This document shows, piece by piece, positions 41,198-48,768 of a stretch of 64,000 nt of DNA. A model generated the notes under the pieces. It saw nothing but the letters and a program-made list of their open reading frames with translations, made no database searches and had not been told where the DNA came from. The position numbers and the translations under genes were made by a program. The stretch spans positions 496,001-560,000 of the forward strand of contig NZ_JAIVLL010000001.1 of the NCBI RefSeq assembly GCF_020524625.1, given 5' to 3'. The DNA comes from Brevundimonas poindexterae. GTDB lineage: Bacteria > Pseudomonadota > Alphaproteobacteria > Caulobacterales > Caulobacteraceae. Each line of letters opens with the position of its first letter. Within the stretch, counting starts at the first letter, position 1.

Positions 41198-41316
41198 CCT
41201 CCCCCATCGGGGGAGGGGGACCGCGAAGCGGTGGTGGGGGCAAACCCCGGACACCGGCATGGGCGGAAGCCCCCTCCACCATCCTACGGATGGTTCCCCT
41301 CCCCCGATGGGGGAGG
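41198..41316. repeat. Paired double-hairpin repeat, family 2
   Basis: Left half 41198-41241 and inverted right half 41269-41316 share ends CCTCCCCCATCGGGGGAGGGG.ACC (hairpin CTCCCCCATCGGGGGAG) followed by a second hairpin that differs between halves (ACCGC-GAA-GCGGT versus ACCATCC-GTA-GGATGGT) and GG.GGGGGC. Same architecture as the family 1 element but a different sequence. It fills the space between acyl-CoA dehydrogenase and SCP2 genes. Confidence 0.75.
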
Positions 41317-41328
41317 AGTTTAAAACAA

Positions 41329-41634
41329 TCAGCGCTTCAGCAGCGGAGCCAGCTTCTGGGCGATCATCATGTCGCCGGTGATCTTCAGCTTGCCCTGCAT
41401 GAAGGCCATCATCGGGTCGAGCTTGCCTTCCGAGAGGGCCATGAAGTCGTCCCACGCCATGGTGACGGTGGCGTCGGCGGGCTTGTCCTCATTGGTCACG
41501 GTGTTCGGCACCGAGGCGCCGTCGATGAAGATCACGCCCTTGTCGCCGAGGTCCAGCTTGACGGTCTTGCCCAGGCCGGAGTTCTCGCCGACGGCGGCGC
41601 GGATGTGTTCGGTGACGGAAGCCAGATCAGCCAT
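41329..41634 (-). CDS. SCP2 sterol-binding domain protein
   Basis: A 101-residue stand-alone SCP2-type lipid-binding domain. The start ATG 41634 gives MADLASVTEHIRAAVGE; the pattern VKLDLGDKGVIFIDG, DATVTMAWDDFMALSEGKLDPMMAFMQGKLKITGDMMIAQKL is the family signature (G-K-L-...-G-D). It binds acyl-CoAs or other lipids. It is the first gene of a minus-strand pair with an acyl-CoA dehydrogenase, separated by a repeat. Confidence 0.92.
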   Translation of the reverse strand: MADLASVTEHIRAAVGENSGLGKTVKLDLGDKGVIFIDGASVPNTVTNEDKPADATVTMAWDDFMALSEGKLDPMMAFMQGKLKITGDMMIAQKLAPLLKR

Positions 41635-41813
41635 GTCGTTTTCTCCCTGAGAGGTGTTGGCTGATGGCCTAGCCCGCCTGTCCGGCCCTGCCAAGATCAC
41701 CCTGGGTAAAGATGATGCGAGGCGAATGCCCGCACCTTGACGTTGACGGGGTTGACCCGGCGCGCGCGGTGGTCCGAACTGCACCCGACCCTTTCCTGAT
41801 CTGCGAGTGACCC

Positions 41814-43760
41814 ATGCGCCTTCGTCTGACCGCCTCCGCCCTGGCCCTTGCCCTCAGCCTGGGTCTGGCGGCCCCGGCCCTCGCCCAGGTGGGCACCCCC
41901 GCCCTGCCCCGCGTCCTGCCGGAAATCCCGGCCCCGGTCGATCAGGCCTATCCGGGGGTGATCCGCTACGAGGTCGACGCCACCGACATCGACCGCAAGA
42001 TCGTCAGCGTGCGCCAGACGATCCCCGTCAGCGCCGGGCCGATGACGCTGCTGTATCCGAAATTCCTGCCGGGCAATCACGCCCCGACCGGCCCGATCCA
42101 GCTGATTGCCGGGGTGACGATCCACGGCAACGGCCAGCGCATCGAATGGCTGCGCGACACCATCGACCCCTATGCCTTCCACATCGAGGTGCCGGCGGGC
42201 GTTGACGAGATCGTGGTCGAGTTCCAGTGGCTGACCCAGCCGGACAGCAGCAACTGGCGCGTGGTGATGGCGTCGTCCATGCTGAACCTGCAGTGGGAGA
42301 AGGCCCTCATGTATCCGGCGGGTTATCGCCACAGCCGCATCACCTTTGCGCCGTCGATCCGCCTGCCGGAGGGCTGGCAGTATGGCGTGGCCATGGACAC
42401 GGTGTCGTTCGAGGACGGGGTGGCGACCTTTGCCCCCGTTAGCCTGGAAACCTTGGCCGACAGTCCGATGTTCGCCGGCGCCAACTACAAGTCCTATGAC
42501 CTGGATCCGGGCGGTCGCTCGCCGGTCACCCTGCACATCGTGGCCGACCGGCCCGAGAACATCGCCCCCACGCCCGAGCATCTGGCGGCCTATGAGGCGC
42601 TGGTCGACGAGGCGGAACTGCTGTTCGGCTCGCGCCACTTCGACCGCTATGAGTTCCTGCTGGGCATGACGCGCGAGATGGGCGGCATCGGTCTGGAGCA
42701 TCACCGGTCCAGCGAGAACACCGCCCCGACCAACTTCTTCACCGGCGGATGGGACGACAACTACGGCACCCGCGCCCTGCTGCCGCATGAGTTCGTCCAT
42801 TCCTGGAACGGCAAGTTCCGCCGTCCCAGCGACCAGCTGACGCCCAACTTCAATGTACCGGTGCAGAACACCCTGCTGTGGGTCTATGAGGGCCAGACGG
42901 AATACTGGGGCGACGTGCTGACCGCCCGGTCGGGCCTGGGCACCAAGGAGGAGGTGCTGGCCTCGTTCGCCGGTATCGCGGCCTTCTATGAGAACCAGGC
43001 CGGGCGCGAGTGGCGCGCATTGCAGGACACGACCAACAACAACCTGCTGGGCTATCGCGCGTCCAGCCCCTGGCCGTCGTGGATGCGCGGCACGGGCGAC
43101 TACTATCGGGAATCAGCGCTGATCTGGCTGGATGTCGATACCCTGATCCGCGAGATGACCGGCGAGCAGAAGTCGCTGAACGACTTCGCCGCCCTGTTCT
43201 TCGGGATCGACGACGGGTCGTGGACGGCGACGCCCTACACCTTCGACGACATTGTGACCGCCCTGAACACCGTGGCGCCCTATGACTGGGCGACCTTCCT
43301 GCGCACCCGTCTGGACGCCGTGGGGCCGGACGCCCGGGCGCCGCTGGACGGCATCGAGCGCAGCGGATACCGCCTCGTCTACACCGACAGCCCGACCGAG
43401 GTCGAAACCCGCATCAACGGCAGCGGGCCGGGCGACTACCTCTATTCGCTGGGCTTCTATCTGGCGGGCGGCAACCGGATCGTCGGCGTGCAATGGGGCA
43501 GCCCGATCTTCGAGGCCGGGATCGGCGCGGGCTGGACCCTGGTGTCAGTCAATGGCGAACGCGCCAGTGCCCAGGTGCTGTCCGATGCGATCACGGCGGC
43601 CAAGTCATCGCGCAACCCCCTCGTGCTGGAGGTCCGCAACGCCCAAGGCAGCCGCACCCTCGAGATCGATTACCACGGCGGGCTGCGCTATCCGCGGCTG
43701 GAGCGGGTGCCCGGCACGCGCGACCGGCTGGGCGACATCCTGACGCCGCTGCGCGACTGA
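41814..43760 (+). CDS. M61 family metallopeptidase (glycyl aminopeptidase type)
   Basis: A secreted zinc peptidase of family M61. Signal peptide MRLRLTASALALALSLGLAAPALAQ; the immunoglobulin-like N-domain follows. The zinc motif HEFVHSW is at residues 325-331 (H325, E326, H329), with the third ligand Glu in EGQTEYWGDVL. FFTGGWDDNYGTRALLPHE is the conserved entry to the active site. The C-terminal part (about residues 510-648) is PDZ-like (YLYSLGFYLAGGNRIVGVQWGSPIFEAGIGAGWTLVSVNG in parts). Family members prefer Gly/Ala N-termini. Length 648; ends at 43760, facing a lipoprotein gene. Confidence 0.93.
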   Translation: MRLRLTASALALALSLGLAAPALAQVGTPALPRVLPEIPAPVDQAYPGVIRYEVDATDIDRKIVSVRQTIPVSAGPMTLLYPKFLPGNHAPTGPIQLIAGVTIHGNGQRIEWLRDTIDPYAFHIEVPAGVDEIVVEFQWLTQPDSSNWRVVMASSMLNLQWEKALMYPAGYRHSRITFAPSIRLPEGWQYGVAMDTVSFEDGVATFAPVSLETLADSPMFAGANYKSYDLDPGGRSPVTLHIVADRPENIAPTPEHLAAYEALVDEAELLFGSRHFDRYEFLLGMTREMGGIGLEHHRSSENTAPTNFFTGGWDDNYGTRALLPHEFVHSWNGKFRRPSDQLTPNFNVPVQNTLLWVYEGQTEYWGDVLTARSGLGTKEEVLASFAGIAAFYENQAGREWRALQDTTNNNLLGYRASSPWPSWMRGTGDYYRESALIWLDVDTLIREMTGEQKSLNDFAALFFGIDDGSWTATPYTFDDIVTALNTVAPYDWATFLRTRLDAVGPDARAPLDGIERSGYRLVYTDSPTEVETRINGSGPGDYLYSLGFYLAGGNRIVGVQWGSPIFEAGIGAGWTLVSVNGERASAQVLSDAITAAKSSRNPLVLEVRNAQGSRTLEIDYHGGLRYPRLERVPGTRDRLGDILTPLRD

Positions 43761-43782
43761 GGCGGGCCGGAGCCCGGGCCTG

Positions 43783-44181
43783 CTACCAGCAAGCCCGGGG
43801 CTTGGGTGTCGCCTGCAACTCGGCATAGAGGACCCCGCAACGGGCCTGGGCATCCGCCGGGGACAGGGCGGCCAGTTCCGCATGCATGCTGCGCAGGGAC
43901 TCGACCAGCGGGGCATCGCCCTCGGCCACGCCGCGCTTCACGTCGCACTGGTGCATTTCATACTTGAGCGAGGCGATCGGCTTGCAGTCCATCGGCAGGC
44001 CGTCGAACAGACCCACGGCCGCGTCCTGGGTCAGCGGCCCTTCGGGCAGGACGGGCGCTTCGACCGCGGGGGCGGGTTCAGGCGCCGGCGTCGCCGACCT
44101 GGTGGCGTCCTCCTGCCCGGAACAGCTCGCCAGCAGCAGTGAGGCGAGGACGGTGGCCTGCGCCATGGAGCGGATCGACAT
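43783..44181 (-). CDS. Lipoprotein, unknown function
   Basis: A 132-residue protein with a lipoprotein signal (MSIRSMAQATVLASLLLASC, lipobox LASC), a Pro/Ala/Glu linker (TPAPEPAPAVEAP), and a soluble domain with four cysteines (DCKPIAS, MHQCDVKRG, ARCGVLYAE, PRACW) that could form two disulfides. It is likely attached to the outer membrane on the periplasmic side. No family recognised. It converges on the M61 gene and is followed upstream by the rplL terminator. Confidence 0.82.
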   Translation of the reverse strand: MSIRSMAQATVLASLLLASCSGQEDATRSATPAPEPAPAVEAPVLPEGPLTQDAAVGLFDGLPMDCKPIASLKYEMHQCDVKRGVAEGDAPLVESLRSMHAELAALSPADAQARCGVLYAELQATPKPRACW

Positions 44182-44261
44182 GATGGATTCCCCCTGTTTG
44201 TCAGAGGGGGATTTGGCGGGCCCGCGCCGGGATTGTCCAGACCATCCCTGAGGGGGCGCCG

Positions 44262-44302
44262 AAAAAGGAAACGGCCCCGGCGGATATCCACCGGGGCCGT
44301 TC
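44262..44302 (-). terminator. Terminator of rplJL
   Basis: A strong inverted repeat (AACGGCCCCGG with CCGGGGCCGTT around a GATATC-centred loop, 44270-44301) is followed on the minus strand by TCCTTTTTC. It ends the rplJ-rplL transcript about 26 bases after rplL. Its position matters because rpoB does not follow. Confidence 0.8.
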
Positions 44303-44327
44303 GAGAAGAGGTCGCTGACGCGCCAGA

Positions 44328-44717
44328 TTACTTGATCTGGACCTTGGCGCCGGCTTCTTCCAGCTTCTTCTTGATCTCTTCGGCTTGTTGCTTCGAGACG
44401 TTTTCGACGACGTTCTGCGGAGCGCCTTCGACCAGGTCCTTGGCTTCCTTCAGACCCAGGTCCGAACGCACGCCACGGACTTCCTTGATGACGTTGATCT
44501 TCTTGTCGCCGCCGTCGGTCAGGACGACAGTGAACTCGGTTTGCTCTTCGCCGGCCGGAGCGGCGTCACCACCGGCACCACCGCCGGCGGGCATGGCCAT
44601 GGCGACCGGAGCGGCAGCCGAGACGCCCCACTTCTCTTCGAGCATCTTGGACAGCTCGGCGGCTTCCAGGACGGTCAGGGCGGACAGGTCTTCAACGATT
44701 TTGGCGAGATCGGCCAT
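44328..44717 (-). CDS. rplL: 50S ribosomal protein L7/L12
   Basis: The flexible stalk protein of the large subunit that recruits translation factors. The 129-residue protein has the dimerising N-domain ([34 protein letters not shown]), an Ala/Gly/Pro hinge ([23 protein letters not shown]) and the C-domain [68 protein letters not shown] (in parts). It follows rplJ after 63 bases and ends the operon with a terminator. Confidence 0.98.
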   Translation of the reverse strand: MADLAKIVEDLSALTVLEAAELSKMLEEKWGVSAAAPVAMAMPAGGGAGGDAAPAGEEQTEFTVVLTDGGDKKINVIKEVRGVRSDLGLKEAKDLVEGAPQNVVENVSKQQAEEIKKKLEEAGAKVQIK

Positions 44718-44780
44718 TTGGATTTTCCTTCGGAGGATAGGGGTTCAGTAGAGAGGTTGCAGAGATGAAAGAGCAGGCGC

Positions 44781-45296
44781 TCAGGCGGCGTCCTTGGTCG
44801 CGTAGGCGTTGAACACGCGAGCCAGCTGGCCGGCCGGGGCCTGGACGACACCGGCGATCTTGGTCGCGGGCGCGTTGAGCAGTCCCAGCAGCGAGCCACG
44901 GATCTGATCCAGCGACGGCAGCTTGGAGAGAGTCTCCACGCCCTTCGCGTCCAGAACCTTGTCGCCCATGAAGCCGCCCAGAACGACGAACTTGTCGTTG
45001 CCCTTGGCGAATTCAGCGGTGACCTTGGCCGCCGTGACGGCGTCGTCGGCATAGGCAATGCCCACCGGACCCTTGAACAGGCCGTGGTAGTCGCTGCCTT
45101 CCTCGGCCTCGAGGGCCTTGAGCGCCAGACGGTTCTTGATCACCTTGAACGCGCCGCCTTCCTTGCGGAGGCGGCCACGCAGGTCTTCCATGTCCGCAAC
45201 GGTCAGACCCAGGTTGTGGGTCACGACCACGGCGCCGGCGTCGGCGAACACGCCCTTCAGCGTCTCGATCGACTCGGCCTTTTGTGCGCGGTCCAT
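44781..45296 (-). CDS. rplJ: 50S ribosomal protein L10
   Basis: L10 anchors the L7/L12 stalk on 23S rRNA and, in many bacteria, represses its own mRNA. At 171 residues it is normal in length: MDRAQKAESIETLKGVFADAGAVVVTHN (in parts) and KVIKNRLALKALEAEE are the conserved ribosome-binding parts, and the C-terminal Ala-rich helix binds L7/L12. The 312-base space upstream (45297-45608) could hold the leader that L10 controls. Confidence 0.98.
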   Translation of the reverse strand: MDRAQKAESIETLKGVFADAGAVVVTHNLGLTVADMEDLRGRLRKEGGAFKVIKNRLALKALEAEEGSDYHGLFKGPVGIAYADDAVTAAKVTAEFAKGNDKFVVLGGFMGDKVLDAKGVETLSKLPSLDQIRGSLLGLLNAPATKIAGVVQAPAGQLARVFNAYATKDAA

Positions 45297-45608
45297 TGCG
45301 GTCTCCAGTCAGTCGTTCGCCGCCGGGCTTATTCCCGACGACGGATGGCCCATACGATCGCGTCGCCGCGAGACGTGGGGGCCGGTCGTATTGTCCGAAG
45401 GAAGTTCCGAGGCCATGCCAGCCGCGCGAGCGCAGGCCGGAAGGCGACGTCTGCATCCCCATCTCCCCACGGTGCCAGAGGGCTCTCTGACGTTTATGGC
45501 GAAGGTGACCCCCTCGCCCCGAAGTTCTCGGACAGGCAGATCAGACCCGAAGGCCCGATCAAGGCGGGCTACATACACAGACCGGGGGGTGAACTCAAGC
45601 GCGGAGCG
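45297..45608 (-). promoter_or_regulatory. rplJ leader region
   Basis: This 312-base stretch upstream of rplJ contains no supportable gene. It is the expected site of the rplJ promoter and L10 autoregulatory leader, as the preceding gene is a non-ribosomal insert. A TTGAGT box on the minus strand near 45594 and several short GC hairpins are visible, but I cannot pick the L10-binding fold or a start site with confidence. Confidence 0.35.
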
Positions 45609-46106
45609 CTACTTGGCCGACGGAAGGACCAGGGCGGGGCCGTCGCAGTCGAACTCCGCGCAGTATTTCGTGGCAAAGGTCTCAGCGAAGCCGAGCAGGG
45701 CGCGGCCCAGCAACTCCTCGGTCCGGGTGCCCAGCTCGAACTCCTTCACCGCGACGGACTGGCCAATGGGGGTGCTGTAGAAGGCGACCATGGCCTCCAA
45801 CTCCTCAATGGAAAAGGTCTCGGCATAGATGGGCGCCAGTTCCGCAGCCATCTCGTCGATGAGGTCGAGGATCATCGGCGGCAGGTTGGCCCTCATCCAG
45901 GCCCGCTCACGCTCCGGCATATTGGGCGTGGCTGCCAGCTCTTCCTCAATGAATCCGGCGACCAGACTGGAGACGCTATCGCCGAGCGACAGCTCGATGT
46001 ACTGCTCGGCCAGCTCCAGACGCCGTGCGGACCCGGCGTCCTGCGCCATAGCGGGCGCGGCAGCCAGCAGACCCAGACACACAGCCAGTACCGACAGAAT
46101 ACGCAT
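45609..46106 (-). CDS. DUF2059-like secreted protein inserted between rplA and rplJ
   Basis: A 165-residue periplasmic protein. Start ATG 46106 (MRILSVLAVCLGLLAAAPAMA) is preceded by GGGAGGATCTC. The mature part is all-helical: RRLELAEQYIELSLGDSVSSLVAGFIEEEL, then AELAPIYAETFSIEELEAMVAFYSTPIGQSVAVKE, which is the DUF2059 pattern (FT.EEL..m..FY.sp.G), and a C-terminal tail with two cysteines (KYCAEFDCDG). Function of the family is unknown. It splits rplKA from rplJL but is separated from rplA by a terminator, so it has its own start. Confidence 0.85.
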   Translation of the reverse strand: MRILSVLAVCLGLLAAAPAMAQDAGSARRLELAEQYIELSLGDSVSSLVAGFIEEELAATPNMPERERAWMRANLPPMILDLIDEMAAELAPIYAETFSIEELEAMVAFYSTPIGQSVAVKEFELGTRTEELLGRALLGFAETFATKYCAEFDCDGPALVLPSAK

Positions 46107-46180
46107 GAGATCCTCCCTGATCACCGGACAGGGTTTCGATCTTCATCGTGACCGGCAAGTGCGCGCGGGACACGGCCCAC

Positions 46181-46216
46181 AAAAAAGCGGCGGCCTCCGC
46201 CTGGAAGCCGCCGCCT
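46181..46216 (-). terminator. Terminator of rplKA
   Basis: A 12-base stem with one wobble (46187-46198 and 46203-46214) around a four-base loop, followed on the minus strand by six T (46181-46186 complement), lies 27 bases after the rplA stop. A textbook intrinsic terminator. Confidence 0.88.
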
Positions 46217-46242
46217 GATTTACGCTTTGCGATCCGTGAGGA

Positions 46243-46932
46243 TCAGGCGCCCAGCGAGGCCGGGTCCACCTTGACGCCCGGTCCCATGGTCGAGGACAGG
46301 CTGATCTGCTTGACGTAGGTGCCCTTGGCGCCCGACGGCTTTGCGCGGACGAGCGCGTCGACCATCGCCTTGACGTTGGCTTCCAGGGCGTCCTGGGCGA
46401 ACGAGGCCTTGCCGATGCCGGCGTGGACGATGCCCGCCTTCTCGACGCGGAACTCGACCGCACCGCCCTTGGCGTCCTTGACGGCCTGGGCGACGTTCGG
46501 GGTCACGGTGCCGACCTTGGGGTTCGGCATCAGGCCGCGCGGGCCCAGCACCTTACCCAGACGGCCGACCAGGGCCATCATGTCCGGCGAGGCGATCACG
46601 CGGTCAAAGTCCATGAATCCGCCGTTGATCTTCTCGTACAGGTCCTCGGCACCGACGTGCTCGGCACCGGCGGCCTTGGCTTCCTCGGCCTTGGCGTCCT
46701 TGGCGAAGACGGCGACGCGAACGTCACGGCCCGTGCCCGACGGCAGGTTGACCACGCCGCGGACCTGCTGGTCAGCGTGACGCGGGTCGACGCCCAGGTT
46801 GACGGCGATCTCGATCGACTCGTCGAACTTGGCCTTGGCGTTGTCCTTGACCATCTTGATGGCTTCGTCGAACGGCAGGGCGTTCGTGCGGTCGCCGGTC
46901 CAGGCCTTGATGCGCTTGGTTTGCTTGGTCAT
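46243..46932 (-). CDS. rplA: 50S ribosomal protein L1
   Basis: L1 forms the movable L1 stalk that releases tRNA from the E site and often autoregulates rplKA. The 229-residue protein shows [60 protein letters not shown] and the C-terminal [19 protein letters not shown]. It follows rplK after three bases. Confidence 0.98.
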   Translation of the reverse strand: MTKQTKRIKAWTGDRTNALPFDEAIKMVKDNAKAKFDESIEIAVNLGVDPRHADQQVRGVVNLPSGTGRDVRVAVFAKDAKAEEAKAAGAEHVGAEDLYEKINGGFMDFDRVIASPDMMALVGRLGKVLGPRGLMPNPKVGTVTPNVAQAVKDAKGGAVEFRVEKAGIVHAGIGKASFAQDALEANVKAMVDALVRAKPSGAKGTYVKQISLSSTMGPGVKVDPASLGA

Positions 46933-46935
46933 GGC

Positions 46936-47367
46936 TTAGGCCTCCACCACGTTGAGGCCCATGGCGCGGGCAGAACCTTCGATGATCTTGGCCGCGGCCT
47001 CGATGTCGTTGGCGTTCAGATCCTTCATCTTCTTTTCGGCGATCTCGCGCAGCTGGGTGCGGGTGATCTTGCCGACGGTCTCGCGGCCGGTCGCCTTGGC
47101 GCCCGACTTCAGCTTGGCCGCTTCCTTCAGATACCAGGTCGCCGGCGGCGTCTTGGTGATGAAGGTGAAGCTCTTGTCCTGATAGACGGTGATGACGGTC
47201 GGAAGCGGGGTGCCCTTGGCTTCCTTCTCGGTGCGCGCGTTGAACTCCTTGCAGAAGCCCATGATGTTCACGCCGCGCTGACCGAGCGCCGGCCCGATCG
47301 GGGGCGAAGGCGTGGCGGAGCCCGCGGGCACCTGCAGCTTGATATAGCCGAGAATCTTCTTGGCCAT
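46936..47367 (-). CDS. rplK: 50S ribosomal protein L11
   Basis: L11 forms the GTPase-associated centre with 23S rRNA and is needed for stringent-response sensing. The 143-residue protein has the N-terminal [40 protein letters not shown] and the C-domain ending [26 protein letters not shown] promoter-like sequence sits about 120 bases upstream. First gene of the rplKA operon. Confidence 0.98.
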   Translation of the reverse strand: MAKKILGYIKLQVPAGSATPSPPIGPALGQRGVNIMGFCKEFNARTEKEAKGTPLPTVITVYQDKSFTFITKTPPATWYLKEAAKLKSGAKATGRETVGKITRTQLREIAEKKMKDLNANDIEAAAKIIEGSARAMGLNVVEA

Positions 47368-47486
47368 TGGTCTCTCCTATGAAGCGGGGAAATCAATCCC
47401 GGCGGATGAGCCGTGGTGCGGTATGGCAACCTCCCACGGATTTGTGCGAGCAAGCCCGCACCGCCCTGATCAGAGCGAGGCGCGCG

Positions 47487-47513
47487 TATAGCGGACGGCG
47501 CCCCGATTGGCAA
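47487..47513 (-). promoter_or_regulatory. Candidate rplK promoter
   Basis: On the minus strand TTGCCA (47508-47513) and GCTATA (47487-47492, context GCTATACG) are 15 bases apart, matching the Caulobacter-type pattern. It sits between nusG and rplK, giving a leader of about 110 bases. Confidence 0.5.
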
Positions 47514-47561
47514 ATGGGGTGTCGGGCGTCCCCTCCGTCACGACGCTTGTGGGCCGTGCCA

Positions 47562-47581
47562 CCTCCCCGCAAGCGGGGAGG
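47562..47581. repeat. Short hairpin related to the double-hairpin repeats
   Basis: CCTCCCCGC-AA-GCGGGGAGG is a perfect 9-base hairpin in the nusG-rplK space, resembling a single arm of the family 2 repeat. It has no T-tail on either strand and does not look like a terminator. Confidence 0.45.
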
Positions 47582-47598
47582 AGATGGCTGGATAACGT

Positions 47599-48177
47599 CT
47601 AGCCCGCGACCTTTTCCACCTGGTTGTATTCCAGGTCGACCGGGGTCGGGCGGCCGAAGATGGACACGGCGACGCGCAGGCGGGCGTTGTCCTCGTCGAT
47701 GCTCTCGACCTGGCCGTCGAAGCTGGCGAACGGGCCGTCGACGACCTTGACGGTCTCGCCGATGTCGAAATGGATCTTGGGCTTGGGCCGCTCGACGCCT
47801 TCTTCCGAGGTGCCGATGATGTTCTGGATCTCGCGCTCCGAGACCGGCAGCGGCTTGGTGCCGCCCTGGGCCCCGAGGAAGCCGGTGACCTTGGGCGTGT
47901 TCTTGACCAGGTGATAGGCCTCGTCGGTCAGCTCCATCTTCACCAGCACATAGCCGGGCATGAATTTGCGTTCCGAATTGACCTTGCGGCCGCGACGGAC
48001 CTCGACGACCTCTTCGGCCGGCACGAGGATTTCCGAGAAATAGTCGCTCAGTCCCTGCTGGCGCGCCTGGTCTTCCAGGTGCTGGGCCACCTTCTTTTCG
48101 AAGTTCGAATAGGCATGGACGATGTACCACTTGTGGCGGGGATTGGCGGGCGCGGCGGCCGGAGCGGCGTCGGTCAT
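47599..48177 (-). CDS. nusG: Transcription termination/antitermination factor NusG
   Basis: NusG travels with RNA polymerase, links it to ribosomes and modulates Rho. The 192-residue protein has the N-terminal NGN domain (KWYIVHAYSNFEKKVAQHLEDQA, MPGYVLVKMELTDEAYHLVKNTPKVTGFLG in parts) and the C-terminal KOW domain (GETVKVVDGPFASFDGQVESIDEDNARLRVAVSIFGRPTPVDLEYNQVEKV in parts). It starts ten bases after secE ends, the usual secE-nusG pair. Confidence 0.97.
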   Translation of the reverse strand: MTDAAPAAAPANPRHKWYIVHAYSNFEKKVAQHLEDQARQQGLSDYFSEILVPAEEVVEVRRGRKVNSERKFMPGYVLVKMELTDEAYHLVKNTPKVTGFLGAQGGTKPLPVSEREIQNIIGTSEEGVERPKPKIHFDIGETVKVVDGPFASFDGQVESIDEDNARLRVAVSIFGRPTPVDLEYNQVEKVAG

Positions 48178-48187
48178 ATCGATATCC

Positions 48188-48475
48188 TCAGGAGCCGATG
48201 GCGAGAATGCGCTGGGAGATCGCGCTCAGGCCGAAATCGACCACGAAGAAGAAGGCAGACGCCAGCAGGACCATGATGAACACCATCACCGAGGTGATCC
48301 AGGTTTCCTTGCGGCTGGGCCACACGATCTTGCGACCCTCGGCCTGCACCTGGGAGAAGAACTGGACCGGCGAGGTCCGCTTCTTCGGCGCCGGAGTGTC
48401 GACCGACACGGTCTGCGCACCGGCCGGGGTTGCCCCCGCCGTGCGGCGTCCACCCGGTGTTTTCGCCTTGGCCAT
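48188..48475 (-). CDS. secE: Preprotein translocase subunit SecE
   Basis: SecE clamps the SecY channel in the inner membrane. The start ATG 48475 gives MAKAKTPGGRRTAGA, 95 residues; the frame is open upstream through the tRNA and is not used. After a basic Ala/Pro-rich N-terminus comes the conserved FFSQVQAEGRKIVWPSRKETWITSVMVFIMVL and one membrane helix (about residues 64-84). It lies 73 bases after tRNA-Trp and ten bases before nusG, the widely conserved tRNA-Trp-secE-nusG order. Confidence 0.96.
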   Translation of the reverse strand: MAKAKTPGGRRTAGATPAGAQTVSVDTPAPKKRTSPVQFFSQVQAEGRKIVWPSRKETWITSVMVFIMVLLASAFFFVVDFGLSAISQRILAIGS

Positions 48476-48548
48476 CTGCTGTCTCTTCAAAGCTCTTTGA
48501 CTGTCACCCCCACATGGGCATTGCCAGGCGGCGGTAACAGGGGGGAAG

Positions 48549-48624
48549 TGGCAGGAGTGGAGGGACTCGAACCCCCGGCCCTCGGTTTTGGAGACCGATG
48601 CTCTACCAGCTGAGCTACACTCCT
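48549..48624 (-). tRNA. tRNA-Trp (CCA)
   Basis: A 76-base cloverleaf on the minus strand: acceptor AGGAGTG/CACTCCT, D-arm TAGCTCAGCTGGTAGAGC, anticodon stem TCGGT/ACCGA with loop CTCCAAA (anticodon CCA, Trp), T-arm GGGGG TTCGAGT CCCTC, discriminator G and encoded CCA. It is directly upstream of secE on the same strand. Confidence 0.97.
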
Positions 48625-48768
48625 GTGGCCCGGACAATGAACAACGCGCCGTGGGCGGACCCATCGGCGCGCGGTCTTGACCAGAAGGGGCGTATGCCCC
48701 AGCGCGCCATGCATTTCAAGCGGGCATTCGCCGTGCCGGGCGGCAAGGCCCCTGCCCGTCCCGCGGCC

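Noticed and set aside
47562..47581. Terminator after nusG
   Set aside because: A perfect hairpin but without a T-run on either strand; better seen as a repeat fragment.
48476..48664. Longer SecE start upstream of 48475
   Set aside because: The longer frame runs through tRNA-Trp and adds no SecE-like sequence.
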